Source of the DNA: Deltaproteobacteria bacterium
GTDB lineage: Bacteria; Acidobacteriota; Thermoanaerobaculia; Multivoradales; JAHZIX01
Reading direction: 5' to 3'
Length of the DNA: 64,000 nucleotides
NCBI GenBank assembly: GCA_022601195.1
Contig: JAHZIX010000028.1
Span: 155,457-219,456 of the forward strand
Shown here: one piece after another, positions 25,120 to 39,200 of the stretch
Numbering within the stretch: the first letter of the stretch is position 1
Layout: each line of letters begins with the position of its first letter
Notes under the pieces: model-generated
Told to the model about the DNA's origin: nothing
Seen by the model: only the letters and a program-made list of their open reading frames with translations
Databases searched by the model: none
Position numbers and translations under genes: made by a program

Positions 25120-27230
25120 GCTCCCCAAAACCTTTTGTAGGTAGCAATGGTGACCTCCTGGAGGCCCTGCGCCATTGGTCTCGGGAAGCTCCTGACCAGG
25201 TTGCCTACACCTGGTTGGCGGATGGGGAGGGCGAGGAGGCGACCCTCACTTATCGCCAATTAGACTCCGCGGCGCAGTCCGTGGCCGCTTCCTTGGAGGA
25301 GGCTGGAGGCCACGGCGAGCGCGCTTTGCTGCTGTTCAAGCCGGGGCTAGAGTTCATCGAGGCCTTCTTTGGTTGCCTCTACGCTGGCTGCATCGCGGTA
25401 CCGTCCTATCCTCCCCGCCGCCGTGGCAAACAGGAGCGGCTGGCTTCCATCGCGGCGGATTGCCAACCCGCCATCGTATTGGCAGACGCCAGTTTTGCCG
25501 GTCTCGAACACAGCCTGAGCCAGTCAGTGCCCCACCTGGAGGGAAGTCGCTGGTTGTCCGCCTTGGGGGAAGCCGACCCGGCTTCGTGGCGGCGGCGGTC
25601 CATCGGTGCGGACGACCTCGCCTTTCTCCAATACACCTCCGGTTCCACCTCTCAGCCCAAAGGGGTGATGGTTCGCCACGGCAACCTGACGGCAAATCAG
25701 GAGATGATTCGCCAAGCCTTCGGTCACGATCAGCGCTCCAGGATCTTCGGTTGGTTACCCCTTTTCCACGACATGGGCCTGATCGGTAATGTGCTCCAGC
25801 CGCTGTGGCTCGGCGTTCCCTGTGCCCTCATGTCACCGATGGCTTTCCTGCAGCGCCCTTTGCGTTGGCTGCAGGGGATTACTCGCCACCGGGCGACCAC
25901 CAGCGGCGGTCCCAACTTCGCCTACGACCTGTGCGTTTCACGCATCCGCGAGGAAGACAAAGCAGGTCTCGATCTGTCCAGCTGGCAACTAGCTTTCAAT
26001 GGCTCGGAGCCGGTGAGAGCCGAGACCTTGGAGCGCTTTGCCGAAGCCTTCGAGTCCTGTGGATTTCGCCGTGAGGCCTTCTACCCTTGTTACGGCTTGG
26101 CGGAAGCCACTCTGCTGGTGACCGGCGCGGAAGCCCGGCGGGGAGCCCAGTTGGTGAAGGTCGATCCGGCCCGGTTGGAGCGCCACGAAGTGTCGGAAAT
26201 CTCCGCCGGGGTCGACGACGAGGTCCAGCAAATAGCCCCAGGGCGCCTGTTGGTGAGCTCCGGGAGGTCGCCCGTCGACACCGAAGTGCAGCTTCTTCAT
26301 ACCGATTCTCTTCGACCGGTGGAAAGCAACCAGGTGGGGGAGATCTGTGTCACCGGGAGCCATGTCACCGCTGGCTATTGGGGTCGGCAAGGGGCGGGCG
26401 GCGGGGCCTTCCTCATGACGGGAGAAGGGGAAGCCATTCGACCCCTGCTGCGCACCGGGGACCTCGGTTTTCTGCTCCACGGTGAGCTCTATGTGACCGG
26501 CCGCATCAAGGACCTCATCATCATCCGTGGGCGCAATCACTATCCCCAGGACATCGAGAGAACCGCCGAAGGGAGCCACTCCTGCCTTCGGCTTGGCTGC
26601 TCTGCGGCCTTTGGCATCGACACCGGCTCCGAAGAGCGATTGGTGGTGGTGGCAGAAGTGGATCGGCGGCGGGAGAAAGAGGCCCCCGAAGCCCTAGATG
26701 CCTTGCGCATCGAGGTCGCCGAGACTCACGAGATTCAGGTCCACGAGGTGGTTTTGATCCGCGCCGGCACCCTGCCAAAAACCACCAGTGGCAAGATTCG
26801 CCATCGAGCTTCTCGCGCCGCCTACCTGATGGGAGAGCTGGTCGTGGTGGCTCGCAGTGCCACCGGTGAGATCGATCCAGAAAACGGCGCAGAGCCTACC
26901 TTCTCGGCGGCAAGCCCGGGAGCGGTTTTGGATCGGGCGGGCCTCTTGGCTCTGGAACCAAAGGAGCGCCTGGCATGGCTGGTGACGGACTTGGCCCGCC
27001 GAGGAGAGAATTCTCTGAAGCTGCCGGCGGGAAGCATCACTTCCCAAACTGCCTCCATTGCCCAGCGCCCCCTTACCGCCTTGGGCCTCGATTCCCTGGC
27101 CGCGGTGGAGCTGGCCTACCAACTGGAAGATGCTTATGGGGTCGAGGTTCCCTTGTCGACCTTCCTCGAAGGCATTTCACTTCGGGCCTTGGCGGAGGAA
27201 CTGGCAGCCTCCATCGATGGTGATTCCGCT
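25116..27230 (+). other. NRPS 1 loading module: fatty acyl-AMP ligase (FAAL) and ACP
   Basis: The adenylating domain reads as a FAAL: QYTSGSTSQPKGVMVRHGNL at about residue 172, GWLPLFHDMGLIGNVLQPLW, and FYPCYGLAEATLLVTG, which is the FAAL form of motif A5. These enzymes activate a free fatty acid as acyl-AMP and pass it to the adjacent ACP without CoA. The ACP has LGLDSLAAVELAY with Ser660 as the phosphopantetheine site. The first product residue is therefore predicted to be N-acylated. Chain length cannot be told from sequence by eye. Confidence 0.92.
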
Positions 27231-30200
27231 GGCCAGATCGCCGTACCTTTGGCTGGGGTCGGAGCAGCAGGCGAAAGAGATGGCGCAGACGATAGCGGAG
27301 AGTTTCCCCTCTCTTTCGGCCAGAGAGCTTTGTGGTTCCTGGATCGGCTGGCTCCCTCCGCTGCGGCGTACCACATTCCTCTAGCTTTTCAGATCGAGGG
27401 AGAGCTAGCCCCCCAAGATCTCCGCAGGGCCTTCGAAGTCCTGGTGGCGCGCCACGGTGCTTTGCGCACCGCCGTGGTGGAAGTAGACGGAGAGCCCCGC
27501 CAGCGGGTGCTGGCCCGGGGAGAGGTGGATTTCGAAACCCTGGAGCTCAGGGATGGAAGCCGAGAGGTAGCGCTGGAGGCCCTGGGATCGGAAGCCTATC
27601 GACCCTTTTCCCTAGAGGCTGGATCCCTGTTTCGTGTGCGGATTTTCTCTGCCCCCGAAGGGCAGTGGCTACTGTTGGTGTTTCACCATCTCATTGCGGA
27701 TTTCTTCTCCCTGACCGGGCTCTTCCAAGAGCTCCGGGAGGAGCTGGCGGGGCAGGCCGTTAAAGATAGTGCCGCAGAAGACAGTGCCGCCCACCGAGAA
27801 GAAGCCGTAAGGCCGAGCTACAGTGATTTTGCCCAATGGCAGCGGGAGCGCCTCGAAGGGGAGAGAGGAGTGGCTCTCCTCTCCTTTTGGCAGAACGAGC
27901 TGGCGGATAGCCTCGAGGCTTTGGAATTATCCACGGATCGGCCTCGGCCTCGGGTCCAGAGCTATCTAGGGGACTCCTGCCGGGTGGAGATTTCTGCCCC
28001 TCAGCTGGAGGACTTGCGCCAGCGAGCAGCCCAGGGGGGCGCCACCCTATTCATGGCCCTCATGGCGGGGTTCCAGACTTTCCTCCATCGCCATAGCGGC
28101 CAGCAGCGATTCCTGGTGGGCAGCCCCATGGACGCTCGTCTCAGCGCCCGTTTTCAGGAGGTTGTCGGCTACTTTTCCAATCCACTTCCCCTCAAGGCGG
28201 ATCTCTCCGGTGATCCCACCTACGGAGAGCTGTTGCAGCGCTTGAGGGCCACAGCTCTGGTAGCCCTCGAGCACCGAGAGCTGCCTTTTTCCTGGCTCGC
28301 CGAGGGGTTGCGGCTGGAGCGAGACCCGAGCCGACCACCGTTGTTTCAGAACCTCCTGGTCTTCCAGAAGGCTCGGGACGAGGACAGTCAGGTGCTAGCT
28401 CTGCTGTCCTTGGGCGAGGATGGAGCCCGTCTGCCTTTCCCCGGCGGTGAGTGGGTATCCCGGGCTCTGCCGGAGCGTCGGCCCCAATTCGAGCTCACTT
28501 TGACCGCCGCCGAGTGGCAGCAAGGGTTGTCTCTCTCTTTGGAGTACAACTCGGACCTCTTTGACGCCTCCACGGCTCAGAGAATGTTGCAACGTTTTAC
28601 GCGACTGCTTGGTGCAGCGGTGGAAGCGCCGGCGGAGGCCCTGTCGCGGCTCGCCATGTTGACTCCTGCCGAGGAGCACCAGCTGAGGGTGGAGCTCGCT
28701 GACGGTGGAGATGCTGCGCCGCGGGCCAATCCCCTGTTTGAGACGAGTGCGTCCGACGAATCGAGTGCCCAGGACCTCCTACCATGCCTCATCGACTCCG
28801 CCGCTAGGCGCCACCGGGAAGCGGTGGCAGTGGCCTTCCAGGAGGGGAGCCTGTCCTATGGAGAGCTCCTGGGTAGATCCGAGAAGCTGGCCCGGCAGTT
28901 GGTCTCCCTGGGGGTCGGGCCGGAGACTCGAGTGGCGATCTGCCTGGAGCGGCGGCCGTCCCTGGTGGTGGCGATCCTCGCCGTTTTGCGAGCCGGTGGT
29001 GCCTACGTTCCCCTCGATCCGGCCTATCCCCGGCAGCGCTTGGATTTCACTTTGGAGGACTCCGGGGCTCGGGTTCTACTGACCGAATCTCAGTTGCGGG
29101 ACACCTTCGGGGACTCCGGTGAGAAGCGGCCCTGGCGGGTGGTTTTTCTCGATCAAGTTTCGGCAGAGGCAGAGGATTCGCAGACCGAATCCCTACCAGC
29201 CCTCCCTTGGCCAAGAATATACGGCCAGAACCTGGCCGTATTGATTTACACCTCCGGCTCCACCGGCCGGCCCAAGGGGGTCGCTGTAACCCACCGAGGA
29301 GTGGTGGCGATGCTGCGCTGGGCCCTATCCCAGTTCTCCCAAGAGGATCTGCGAGAGGTGGTGTTCGCCACTTCCGTCTGCTTCGACATCTCCCTCTTCG
29401 AAATCTTCGCTCCTCTGGTTTCCGGCGGCAGTCTGTCCTTGGTGAAGAACGTGTTGGAAATCCCCGAAGCCCCTTGGGTGAGAGGGGCCACTCTGGTCAA
29501 CACGGTGCCATCGGCCATGGCGGAGTTGGTTCGTCTCGGAGCCTTGCCTTCGAGTCTCAAAGTGGTGAATCTGGCCGGCGAGGCCTTGCCGAAGTCTCTG
29601 GTCGACCAACTCCACGGCGCTGGTTGCCGGCGGGTCTACAACCTCTATGGTCCTTCCGAGGACACGATTTACTCCACCTACGCTTTCCAAGGGAGCCCAG
29701 CTCGAGAGCTGCCACCCATCGGCCGACCCTTGCCGGGTACCGCCGCCTGGGTCTTGGACCCCCGAGGCCGATTGCAAGCCCTAGGGATACCCGGAGAGTT
29801 GGTCTTGGGTGGTGCCGGCCTGGCGCGAGGCTATTTGGGTCGTGGGGCACTCACCGCGGAGAGGTTCGTGCCGAGCTCCTTCGGCGGTGGTTACGGTGAG
29901 CGCCTCTACCGCACCGGTGATTTGGTGCGGTGGGGCCCCAGTGGTGAGTTGGAATTCCTGGGACGCATCGACCATCAAGTCAAAGTGCGAGGGCATCGCA
30001 TCGAGTTGGGAGAGGTGGAAGCGGCCCTTTTGGCTCAGGACGGGGTGTTGGAGGCCGCTGTTGTGACCCAGGAGAGTGAGGCCGGGGGCACGAGCTTGGC
30101 CGCCTTTTGGGTGGGGGAGGTATCTCCGGCTCCCTCGTCCTCGGCGGCAGCCCAAGCCGAGCCCGCGGAGGAGAAGCTGTTGAGGGATCTGCGGCAGGCC

Positions 30201-33200
30201 CTGCCCACCTTCATGGTGCCTTCTTTTCTGACTCGCTTGGAGGCTCTGCCGAGGTTGCCCAACGGCAAGGTGAATCGGAGGGCGCTAGCGGCCTCATCGG
30301 CCCCAGGCACCCCAGGTACCCCGGTCACTCCCGTCGTCGTAGGAGCCGGGACGGTCCGACCTGCAGCGGAGGGCTCTCTGCCGACGACGGGAGTGACCGG
30401 CCAATTGGTATCCCTATGGCAGGAGCTCCTGGAACGAGCTCCCAGCCACCTGGACGAGAGTTTCTTTGATCTCGGCGGCCATTCCCTTCAGGCGGCACGG
30501 CTGGCTTCTCGCCTTCGCGAGACCTTTGGCTTAGAGCTGCCGTTGTCCACTTTGTTCGAAGCGACGACTCTACGGGCCCAGACGGAAGCGGTGGAGGAGG
30601 CCCGATCCGGGGCGGCGGAATCCAATCTATTCAGCCAGCAAGGGTTGCCTCCCTTGGTGGCGGTGGGTCGGTCGGAACCCATTCCTGCTTCCTTCGCCCA
30701 GGAGCGCCTGTGGCTGTTGCAGCAAATGGACCCGGACAGCACCGCCTACAACGTTCCGGCGATGGCTCGGCTGCGTGGAGTTTTAGATTCTGCGGCGTTG
30801 GCGGCAGCTCTGGAGGAGCTACAACAGCGTCACGAAATCTTGAGAAGCCGACTGGAGAACCGAGCCGGCCGGCCGGTGCTCGTGGCGCGGCAGGAAACGG
30901 TGCCCCTGCAGATTCATGAGATGGCAGCCTTGCCCCTGGGCGGATCGACGGATTCAGAATCGACCTTGGCAGCGCTGCCGCCTTTGGTCTTGCAGTCGGC
31001 GCGTCAGGTGGCGGAGCAGAGCTTCGACCTGGCCGCGGAGCCCCTATGCCGTCTCCACCTCTACCGGCTAGGAGACCAGGACCATCTCCTCGTCCTCGTC
31101 CTGCACCACGCAGTGGCAGACGATTGGTCCTTGGGAGTGCTGATTCGAGAAGTGGGGGTTCTCTATTCGCATCGAGTCAGGCTGGGTGACTTGGGTCGCT
31201 CGGATGGCTCGGATGGCTCGGATGGCTCGGATGGCTCGGATGGCTCGGATGGCTCGGATGGCTCGGATGGCTCGGACGGTATCTCCTTAGCCCCCCTGCC
31301 GGTTCAGTATGCGGATTTCGCCGCTTGGCAAGCGAGCTGGCTCCAAGGGGAGATCTTGGAGCGCCTCCAAGATTATTGGCGCCAAGCTCTGGTCGGTGCT
31401 CCGGACGTCTTCGAGTTGCCCACCGATCGGTCCCGACCGGCCTTTCCCACCTGGCGGGGAGGCCTGCACCGTAGCCCGCTGGGTAGGGACCTCACCGCAG
31501 CCCTGGCGGACCTGGCTCGGCGTGCGGGTGCCACGGCATTCATGACCGCCCTGAGTGGCTTTGTGGGCTTGCTTCACCGCTACACCGGCCAGGTAGATTT
31601 TCTGGTTGGAGCACCGGTGGCCAATCGGGGACATTCCCAGTTGGAAGGCCTCATCGGTTTCTTCGTCAACACCTTGCCGCTGCGGGCGAACCTGGCCGGA
31701 GACCCTCCTTTCGAGGAGATTTTGGAGCGGGTTCGGGGTGTCGCCGTGGGTGCCTTCGCTCACCAAGATCTGCCCTTCGATCGCCTGGTGGAAACCCTCA
31801 AGGCGCAGCGTCTGCGGGACCGCTCACCGCTGGTGCAGGTGGTGTTTCAGCTTCACAACGCGCCTTCCGCGGATCTTCATCTGGAAGGCTTGGAGGTCGA
31901 GCTTCTGCCACCGGAGGCGGGGGTGGTGAAATTCGACTTGGTGCTCACTCTGGAAGAGCGCGACGGGAGTTTGGAAGCGACCTGGCGTTACGCCGAAGAG
32001 CTGTTCGACGCTGCCACTGTAGAACGCCTGGCGAGCCACCTGCGTCGCCTGTTGGAGGATGCCGCTCTTCATCCTCACCGTCGCCTCTCTCAGTTGGCAA
32101 TGTTGTCCGAGGTGGAGCGGCAAGAGTTGCTTCCAAGCCCTGCTCCAGCCGTGGGATCGGAGCCTGGGCTTCCTGCTGGCTGGTTGCCGATCCATGGGCG
32201 ATTCGCAGCGTGGGCTCGGAAATCTCCCGGGGCGGTGGCGGTGGTCTCCGGAGAGGGCTCTCTGACTTATGGCGAGCTTCATCTCCGGGCTCGAAGGTTG
32301 GCGAACCGATTGGGGCAGCTCGGCATCGGCGGGGAAGATCTGGTGGCTCTACTGGCCCCTCGAGGCCTGTCGCTGGTGGTAGGAATTCTGGGCATCCTCG
32401 AGGCCGGTGCTGCCTATTTGCCCTTGGACCCAGCCTATCCGGCACAGCGGCGGCGTTTCATGCTGGAAGACAGCGGTGCCGCTGCGATGGTGGTGGCGGG
32501 CGGCGCAGGGGAGGAAGACCTCGATTCGCGGCAGGCGGCGGATTCTGGGGTGGCCGGCGTGCCCCGCATCGACCTGGAGGAGCTCGCGGCAGAGGCGCTC
32601 GACCTTCGCTTGCCGGAAGCCCCGCTGCCGAGGGTACCCGTGGGCGCTGATCATCGAGCCTATGTGATCTACACCTCGGGCTCCTCCGGAACTCCCAAGG
32701 GAGTCGAGGTCTCCCACGGCGCTTTGGCTCGGCTGTTCACCGCTACGGAACCCTGGTTCTCATTCTCGCCGGAGGATGTTTGGACTCTCTTTCATTCCAG
32801 CGCCTTCGACTTTTCCGTGTGGGAGCTGTGGGGGGCTTTGGCTCACGGCGGTCGATTGGTGGTGGTGGATCTCGAAACCAGTCGTTCTCCGGGTCGGTTC
32901 CTGGAGCTGCTCACCCGAGAGCGGGTGACGATGCTCAGCCAGACTCCCTCCGCCTTTCGTCAGTTGGTGGCGGCGGAAGGCTTGCTCCCGGAAGAAGCTG
33001 TCGAGAGGGGCGGGCTGGCCCTACGGACGGTGGTTTTTGGTGGTGAGGCTCTCGATTTACCGGCGCTGGAGCCCTGGTGGCGTCGCCACGGACACCGCCG
33101 ACCTCGTCTGGTGAACATGTATGGCATTACCGAAACCACGGTCCACGTCACCTACCGGCCCGTTTCCCCCAAGGATCTGGAGGTTTCTCAGGAGAGCCCC

Positions 33201-36200
33201 ATCGGTGGCCCCATCCCGGATCTCCAGGTGCAGGTCGTCGGTCGTCTGGGAGAGCTTCTGCCGGCCGGAGTCCCCGGGGAGTTGCAGGTCGCGGGGGCCG
33301 GATTGGCTCGCGGGTATCTGGGGCGTCCGGGGCTCACCGCGGAGCGTTTCGTTCCCAACCCCTTCTCCTCGCTGCCCGGTGAGCGTCTCTATCGCAGTGG
33401 CGACCTGGCTCGGCGGCGACCCTCGGGGGGGCTCGACTACCTGGGGCGCATCGACCAGCAGGTGAAGATCCGCGGTTTTCGCATCGAATTGGGGGAAATC
33501 GAGGCCGCAATAGCAGCGGAGGTCGGGCTCGAGGGCTCCGCGGTGGCGGTGCGCGAGATCGCAGGCGAAAAGGCGTTGGTGGCCTATTTCGTGGTCGCCG
33601 GGGCCAGCTCCGTGGGTGACTCCGTGGAGGATTCAGAGGGGGTATCCGAGTCGACGAATCAGGCTCCTCCCGGGATTCCTGTCCTGTCCCCTCGCCAGCT
33701 AAGTCGAAACTTGGCGGACCGCTTACCGGATTACATGGTGCCGGCTCATTTCGTGGAACTTGCGGAGTTGCCCCGCACCGCCAGTGGCAAGGTGAATCGC
33801 AAAGCCTTGCCAGCGCCAGGAGGGGGCCGGGGGAAGCTGGAACAAGCCTTCGTGGAACCAGAAACTCCCCTGGAGCAGCGCCTCGCCGCTCTGTGGTCCG
33901 ATTGTCTGGGCGTCGAAACCGTGGGGACCCAAGACGACTTCTTCGAGCTGGGCGGGAATTCCATCACCGCCGCGGTGCTCGTCAACCGCTTGCAGGAGGT
34001 GCTGGGGGCCATCGTTCACGTCGTGGCAATCTTCGATGCTCCTACGGTTTCCAGTCTGGCCGGCTATTTGGAGCGGGAGTTCGCTCCATCGGTGGCTTCC
34101 TGGCTCGGACGGGATGGAGCTTCGATGGCCCCGGTGGTCGCTGATGAGGTCGCTCCCGATGGGTCCTCTCCGGAGCGGGCTTCCACAGAGCGGGCCTCCA
34201 GAGAGCGGGCGGCGCTCACCGAGGCCGATGTGGCAGGGCTGGTGGAATATGTTCAGCAGGCCTCTCGGGAGAGCCTCCCGGTACTTCCCAGTGAATCAGC
34301 GGATACGGCGAGAAAGAACCCTCCAGCGATTTTCCTGCTGTCACCTCCCCGCTCCGGCTCGACCCTGCTCCGGGTCATGCTGGCGGGGCACCCTGGCCTA
34401 TTCGCTCCTCCGGAGCTGGAGCTACTCTCCTTCGAGACCCTTGCGGACCGGGAGAGAGCTTTCCAGGGACGGGATCGCTTTTGGCTGGAAGGGGCCATCC
34501 GGGCGGTCATGGAGGCGCGCGGTAGCTCTGCCGACGAGGCCCAAGGGCTGCTCTCGGAGCTGGCTGCGGCAGGAACTTCCAGCCGGCGCTTCTACGGCCT
34601 GTTGCAGGAGTGGCTGGGAGCGCGGCTACTGGTCGACAAGACTCCCTACTACTCCCTCGATGGGCGCATCCTGGAACGGGCGGAAGAGGAGTTCGACAGC
34701 CCTCTCTACATCCACCTGAGCCGCCATCCCTTCGGTATGGTGCGCTCCTTCGTGGAGGCGCGGCTAGACGAGATCTTCTTCCGCTCCGGCGAGCCTCCCC
34801 TAGATCGCCGCCGAGCCGCTGAAGCGGTGTGGCTGATCAGTCATCGCAACATTTTGGACTTTCTCGCTACGGTGCCGTCCCACCGGCAGGCGCACGTGTC
34901 GTTCCAGGATCTGGTGCGCCATCCGAGCCGCTCCATGGAGGAGATCTGCCGCCTGGCGGGACTGTCCTTCGACGAACGCATGGTACGGCCCTACGACGAT
35001 CAAGAGGGCCGCATGACCGATGGGATCCATCAGGTCTCCCGCATGCTCGGCGATGTCAAATTTCACCAGCACCGGGACATCGATCCCACCGCCGCCGATC
35101 GTTGGCTGCGGTGGGAGGAGAGGGGCGAGCTGGGGGAACCGACCTGGGAGATGGCCCAGAGGCTCGGCTACGAGCGTTCCCCGGTCGCTCACAAGTCTTC
35201 GAGCTGGCAGCCCATCGAGATCGCGGCGGACCTCGAGCCTCCCCTTTCCTTCGCCCAGGAGCGGCTGTGGTTCTTAGAGCAGCTCGACCCGGGTAGAGCT
35301 ACCTATCTCATTCCCGCCGCCTTCGACCTGAACGGTGGGCTCTCGGTCCAGGCTTTGGAACAGAGCCTGAACCGTATCCTCCAGCGCCACGCCGTCCTGC
35401 GCACCGGCTTCGGAAGCCGGGGCGGGAAGGCGATCCTCACGGTTCGGGAGGAGGTTCCTTTCACGGTGCCGGTCGTCGACCTGAGCGGCCTCGAAGCGAA
35501 CCATGGGCAGAGGGAAGCCCGTCGGTTGCGTCGTCGAGACGCCGAACTCCCCTTCCTGTTGCACCAGGCACCTTTGCTGCGGGCGACGTTGCTGCGCTTC
35601 GGCATTTTGCCCGGGAAGGGGGAGAGTCACCACCAGATCCTCTTTCAGATGCACCATCTGGTGAGTGACGGCTGGTCCATGGGAGTGCTGATCCGGGAGC
35701 TTTCCACCCTCTACGGCTCCCAGCGTCGGGGACAGCAGCTGGAGATGCCTCCCTTAGGGATTCAATACAGTGATTTTGCTCGCTGGCAGCGGACTCAGCA
35801 AGGGAGCGACGGAAGAGAAGAGCTGCTGGCTTTTTGGCGCCGCCAGCTGGAGGGCATAGAGCCTCTGGAGCTTCCCCTGGATCGGCCCCGACCAGCGGTG
35901 CAGACGGATCGCGGAGGTCTGGTCTACGGTCACCTGGAAGTGGAACAGGGTGCCTTGGCAGCGCTCTGTCGCCATACTGCGGCGACTCCTTTCATGGTCT
36001 TCGCTGCCGCCTTCCAAGGTCTCCTTTGCCGCCTCACCGGGAGGCGGGATGTAGCCGTTGGCACCCCCGTGGCGAATCGCTCCCGGGCGGAGCTAGAGGG
36101 TCTCATCGGTTTCTTTGTCAATACCCTGGTGCTGCGCACCCAATTGACCTCGGAAAGCGGATTCGCCGGTCTCGCAAAGGGGGTTCGAGAGGCCGCTCTG

Positions 36201-39200
36201 GCTGCCTACGAGCACCAGGACCTTCCCTTCGAGAGTCTGGTGGACGAGCTGCTTCCCCGTCGTAGTTTGAGCAGATCACCCCTGGTGCAGGCTCTCTTCT
36301 CCCTCCAGAATGCCCGCCGCGGCGGCTTGGTGTTGGAGGGCTTGGAAGCGGCGCTGCTACCGGCGGAGAGGGAGCCGGCGAAATTCGAACTCATGCTGAC
36401 CTTGGAAGAGCAGCCCAGGGGCTTTGCTGCTCGATGGGGATACAACGCGGACCTCTTCGACCGCACTACGGTGCTGCGCTGGCAGGAACAATTCCAGGTA
36501 TTTCTGAATGCCGCTCTAGCCGCTCCGGAAGTCCCCCTGAGCTCCCTATTGCTGACCTCCCCGGCGGAACGGCACCAATTGTTGGTGGAATGGGGGCGGA
36601 GCTTCGAGAGGCTCGCCATGGAGCCGGTGCACCGACGTATCGCTACCCTGGCAGAGGGCTCTCCGGCGGCTACGGCTCTCGTGCATCAAGGCGAAGTGAC
36701 CCCCTATGGGGCTCTTCTCCAGAGAGTGGGTGAGGTGCGCTGCTTCCTTCAAAGGGCCGGCATCGAGCCGGGTCAGGTGGTGGGTTTGGCGGTGGAGAGG
36801 GGAGCGGACCTGATCGCCGCCACTCTAGGAATTTTTGCCGCTGGAGCGGTCTTCGTTCCCTTGGACCCGTCCTACCCCTTGGAGCGGCTGGCCTTCATGG
36901 TGGAGGATTCCGGGGCTTCCCTGGTGCTCGCTGACCCTGCTTCGGCGGCGGCTCTGGAAGGTTTGCCGGTAACTCTGGTATCGCTGGAGGCGGTCACAGG
37001 ACCAGAAGCTTCGAAGGAGAGGTCCAGTGCCAGGCCTAGTCTCCAGCCCAGCCTCCAGCCCAGCGTCGAACCGGAATGGCCGGAGATCACTCTGGCCGAT
37101 CCGGCTTACCTGATCTACACCTCCGGAACCACCGGTCGCCCCAAGGGAGTCCAGGTATCCCACGGAAATCTGGCCCAGACTCTCCTCGGTGCAGTACGCC
37201 GATTTGCCATCACAGCTGCCGATTCGTTCCTTTACGGAGCCTCCTACTCCTTTGATATTTCTCTCTTCGAGAGCCTGACCGCCCTCTTGGTCGGTGGCCG
37301 CACGGTCATCGCCAGTCGCCAGGAGGTCACCGAGGTGACCCCTCTCCTGGAGCGATTAAGGGAGGTCACTCTGCTGCACGCCGTGCCCACCCTGTTGCGG
37401 GAGATTCTTGGCCAGGTCGAGGGTCGCCGGGCAGCTCAGTCCTTGAGCTCTCTACGGCGGATTTTCGTCGGTGGGGAGCGAGTTCCGGCGGAGCTGGTGC
37501 GTCGCTGTCAGGAACTATTGCCGTGGGCCCAGGTGGAGGTCCTCTACGGCCCCACGGAGGCGAGTCTCATCTGCGCCAGCTTCGCCGTACCCATGGGGTC
37601 TTGGCAAGGGAACGCGGCCATGGTTGGACGACCCCTGGACCGGGTCGAGCTGCGGGTCATGGCCCCCGATGGCCAACCGGCCCCCTTGGGAGCCCAAGGG
37701 GAGCTTTGGATTGGGGGTGGCGGCGTCGCTCTCGGCTACCACCAGCGGCAGGAGCTGACGGCGGAGCGGTTCCTGGAAACGCCCCAGGGGCGCTTCTACC
37801 GCAGTGGAGATCGAGTGCGTTGGCTCGCCTCGGGAGCCCTGGAATTCCTAGGGCGCGTCGATGCCCAGGTGAAGGTACGGGGGCACCGGGTGGAGCCCGC
37901 TGAAGTGGCGGCGGTCTTGGAGCGGCACCCAGCGGTGGGGGCCGCCGTGGTGGTGCCACGAGACCAAGGCGGTGACCTTCGCCTCGCCGGTTATTTGGAG
38001 GCGGAAGGGGTCACGGGGTCCGAGCTTCGGGAGTATTTGCGCGACCGTCTGCCGGAGTATCTGGTGCCCAGCTGGTTGGTGGTCTTGGAGTCCTTGCCCA
38101 AAGCCCTCACGGGAAAAGTGGATGTCGCCGCGCTGCCGGATCCGGAAACGGGCTTGGAGACGCCCTACGAAGCTCCCCGTACCGCGGCGGAGCGAGCCCT
38201 GGCCGGCATCTGGGCGGACGTATTGGGTGTCCAGGTCGTCGGGATCGACGACAACTTCTTCGAGCTGGGCGGGGACTCGATTCTCACGGTTCAAGTGGTG
38301 GCACGGGCCCGTGAGCGAGGCTGGGAGCTGACCCCCAAGGATCTGTTTCGCTACCAGACCGTCGCTACCCTGGCGGCGGCCCGAAAGGGCCTAGGAGCCC
38401 AAGAAGATCAACGGCAAGAGGTCCATGCGGCTCGGTTGGACGACCTCTGTCTCGCCGAAAACCGGGACTCCCTTCTGGAGAGCCTCAGCGGACAAGGGCA
38501 GTTGGAGGACATCTACCCCCTCTCGCCCCTCCAGGCGGGAATGCTGTTCCACAGCGCCATTGCCGAGGATGGAGCCGGCAGTCCAGGTCTCTACCTCACC
38601 CAAGTGAGCTGTGAGCTGCAAGGGGAGTTGGACCTGGAGGCCTTTCGCGCCGCTTGGCAGCAGGCCATCGCTCGCCACGGGGCTCTGCGCACCGAGTTTC
38701 GCTGGCGAGAGGTCGATGTTCCTTGGCAAGTGGTGCGGCATCGAGTGGAGCTGGAACTACGGCAGGAGGACCTGAGAGATCTCTCTACCGAGGCAGCCGA
38801 GGAGCGCTGGCAATCCTTCAAAGAAGACGATCGCCGCCGCGGTTTCGACCTGGCCCAGGCCCCCCTCCTGCGCCTGCTATTGGCGCGGCGGGCCGAGGAG
38901 CGCTGGCGGCTGTTGTGGACCACCCACCACATCCTCACGGATGCCTGGTCTCTGGGAGTGTTGTTGCCGGAAGTCTTGGAATTCTACCGGGCTGCCACCG
39001 GTGGGGCTGCCGTGGACTTGCCCCCAGCGGTGCCCTATCGCCGTTACATAGCTTGGTTGTCGAGCCGGGCCTCGGAGCGACTGGAAGCCGACACGGAAGC
39101 CTTCTGGCGTTCCCAGCTAGAGGGATTCGAGCACCCTACCTCCTTGAGCGCAGACCGTCCGGCTTCGACCGGACTCCGCAGGACTTCGGAGGGGGAGCCA

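Noticed and set aside
31200..31280. Regular 9-bp repeat as a CRISPR-like or regulatory array
   Set aside because: Units are contiguous, in frame and without spacers, and lie inside a condensation domain, so they are a coding microsatellite.
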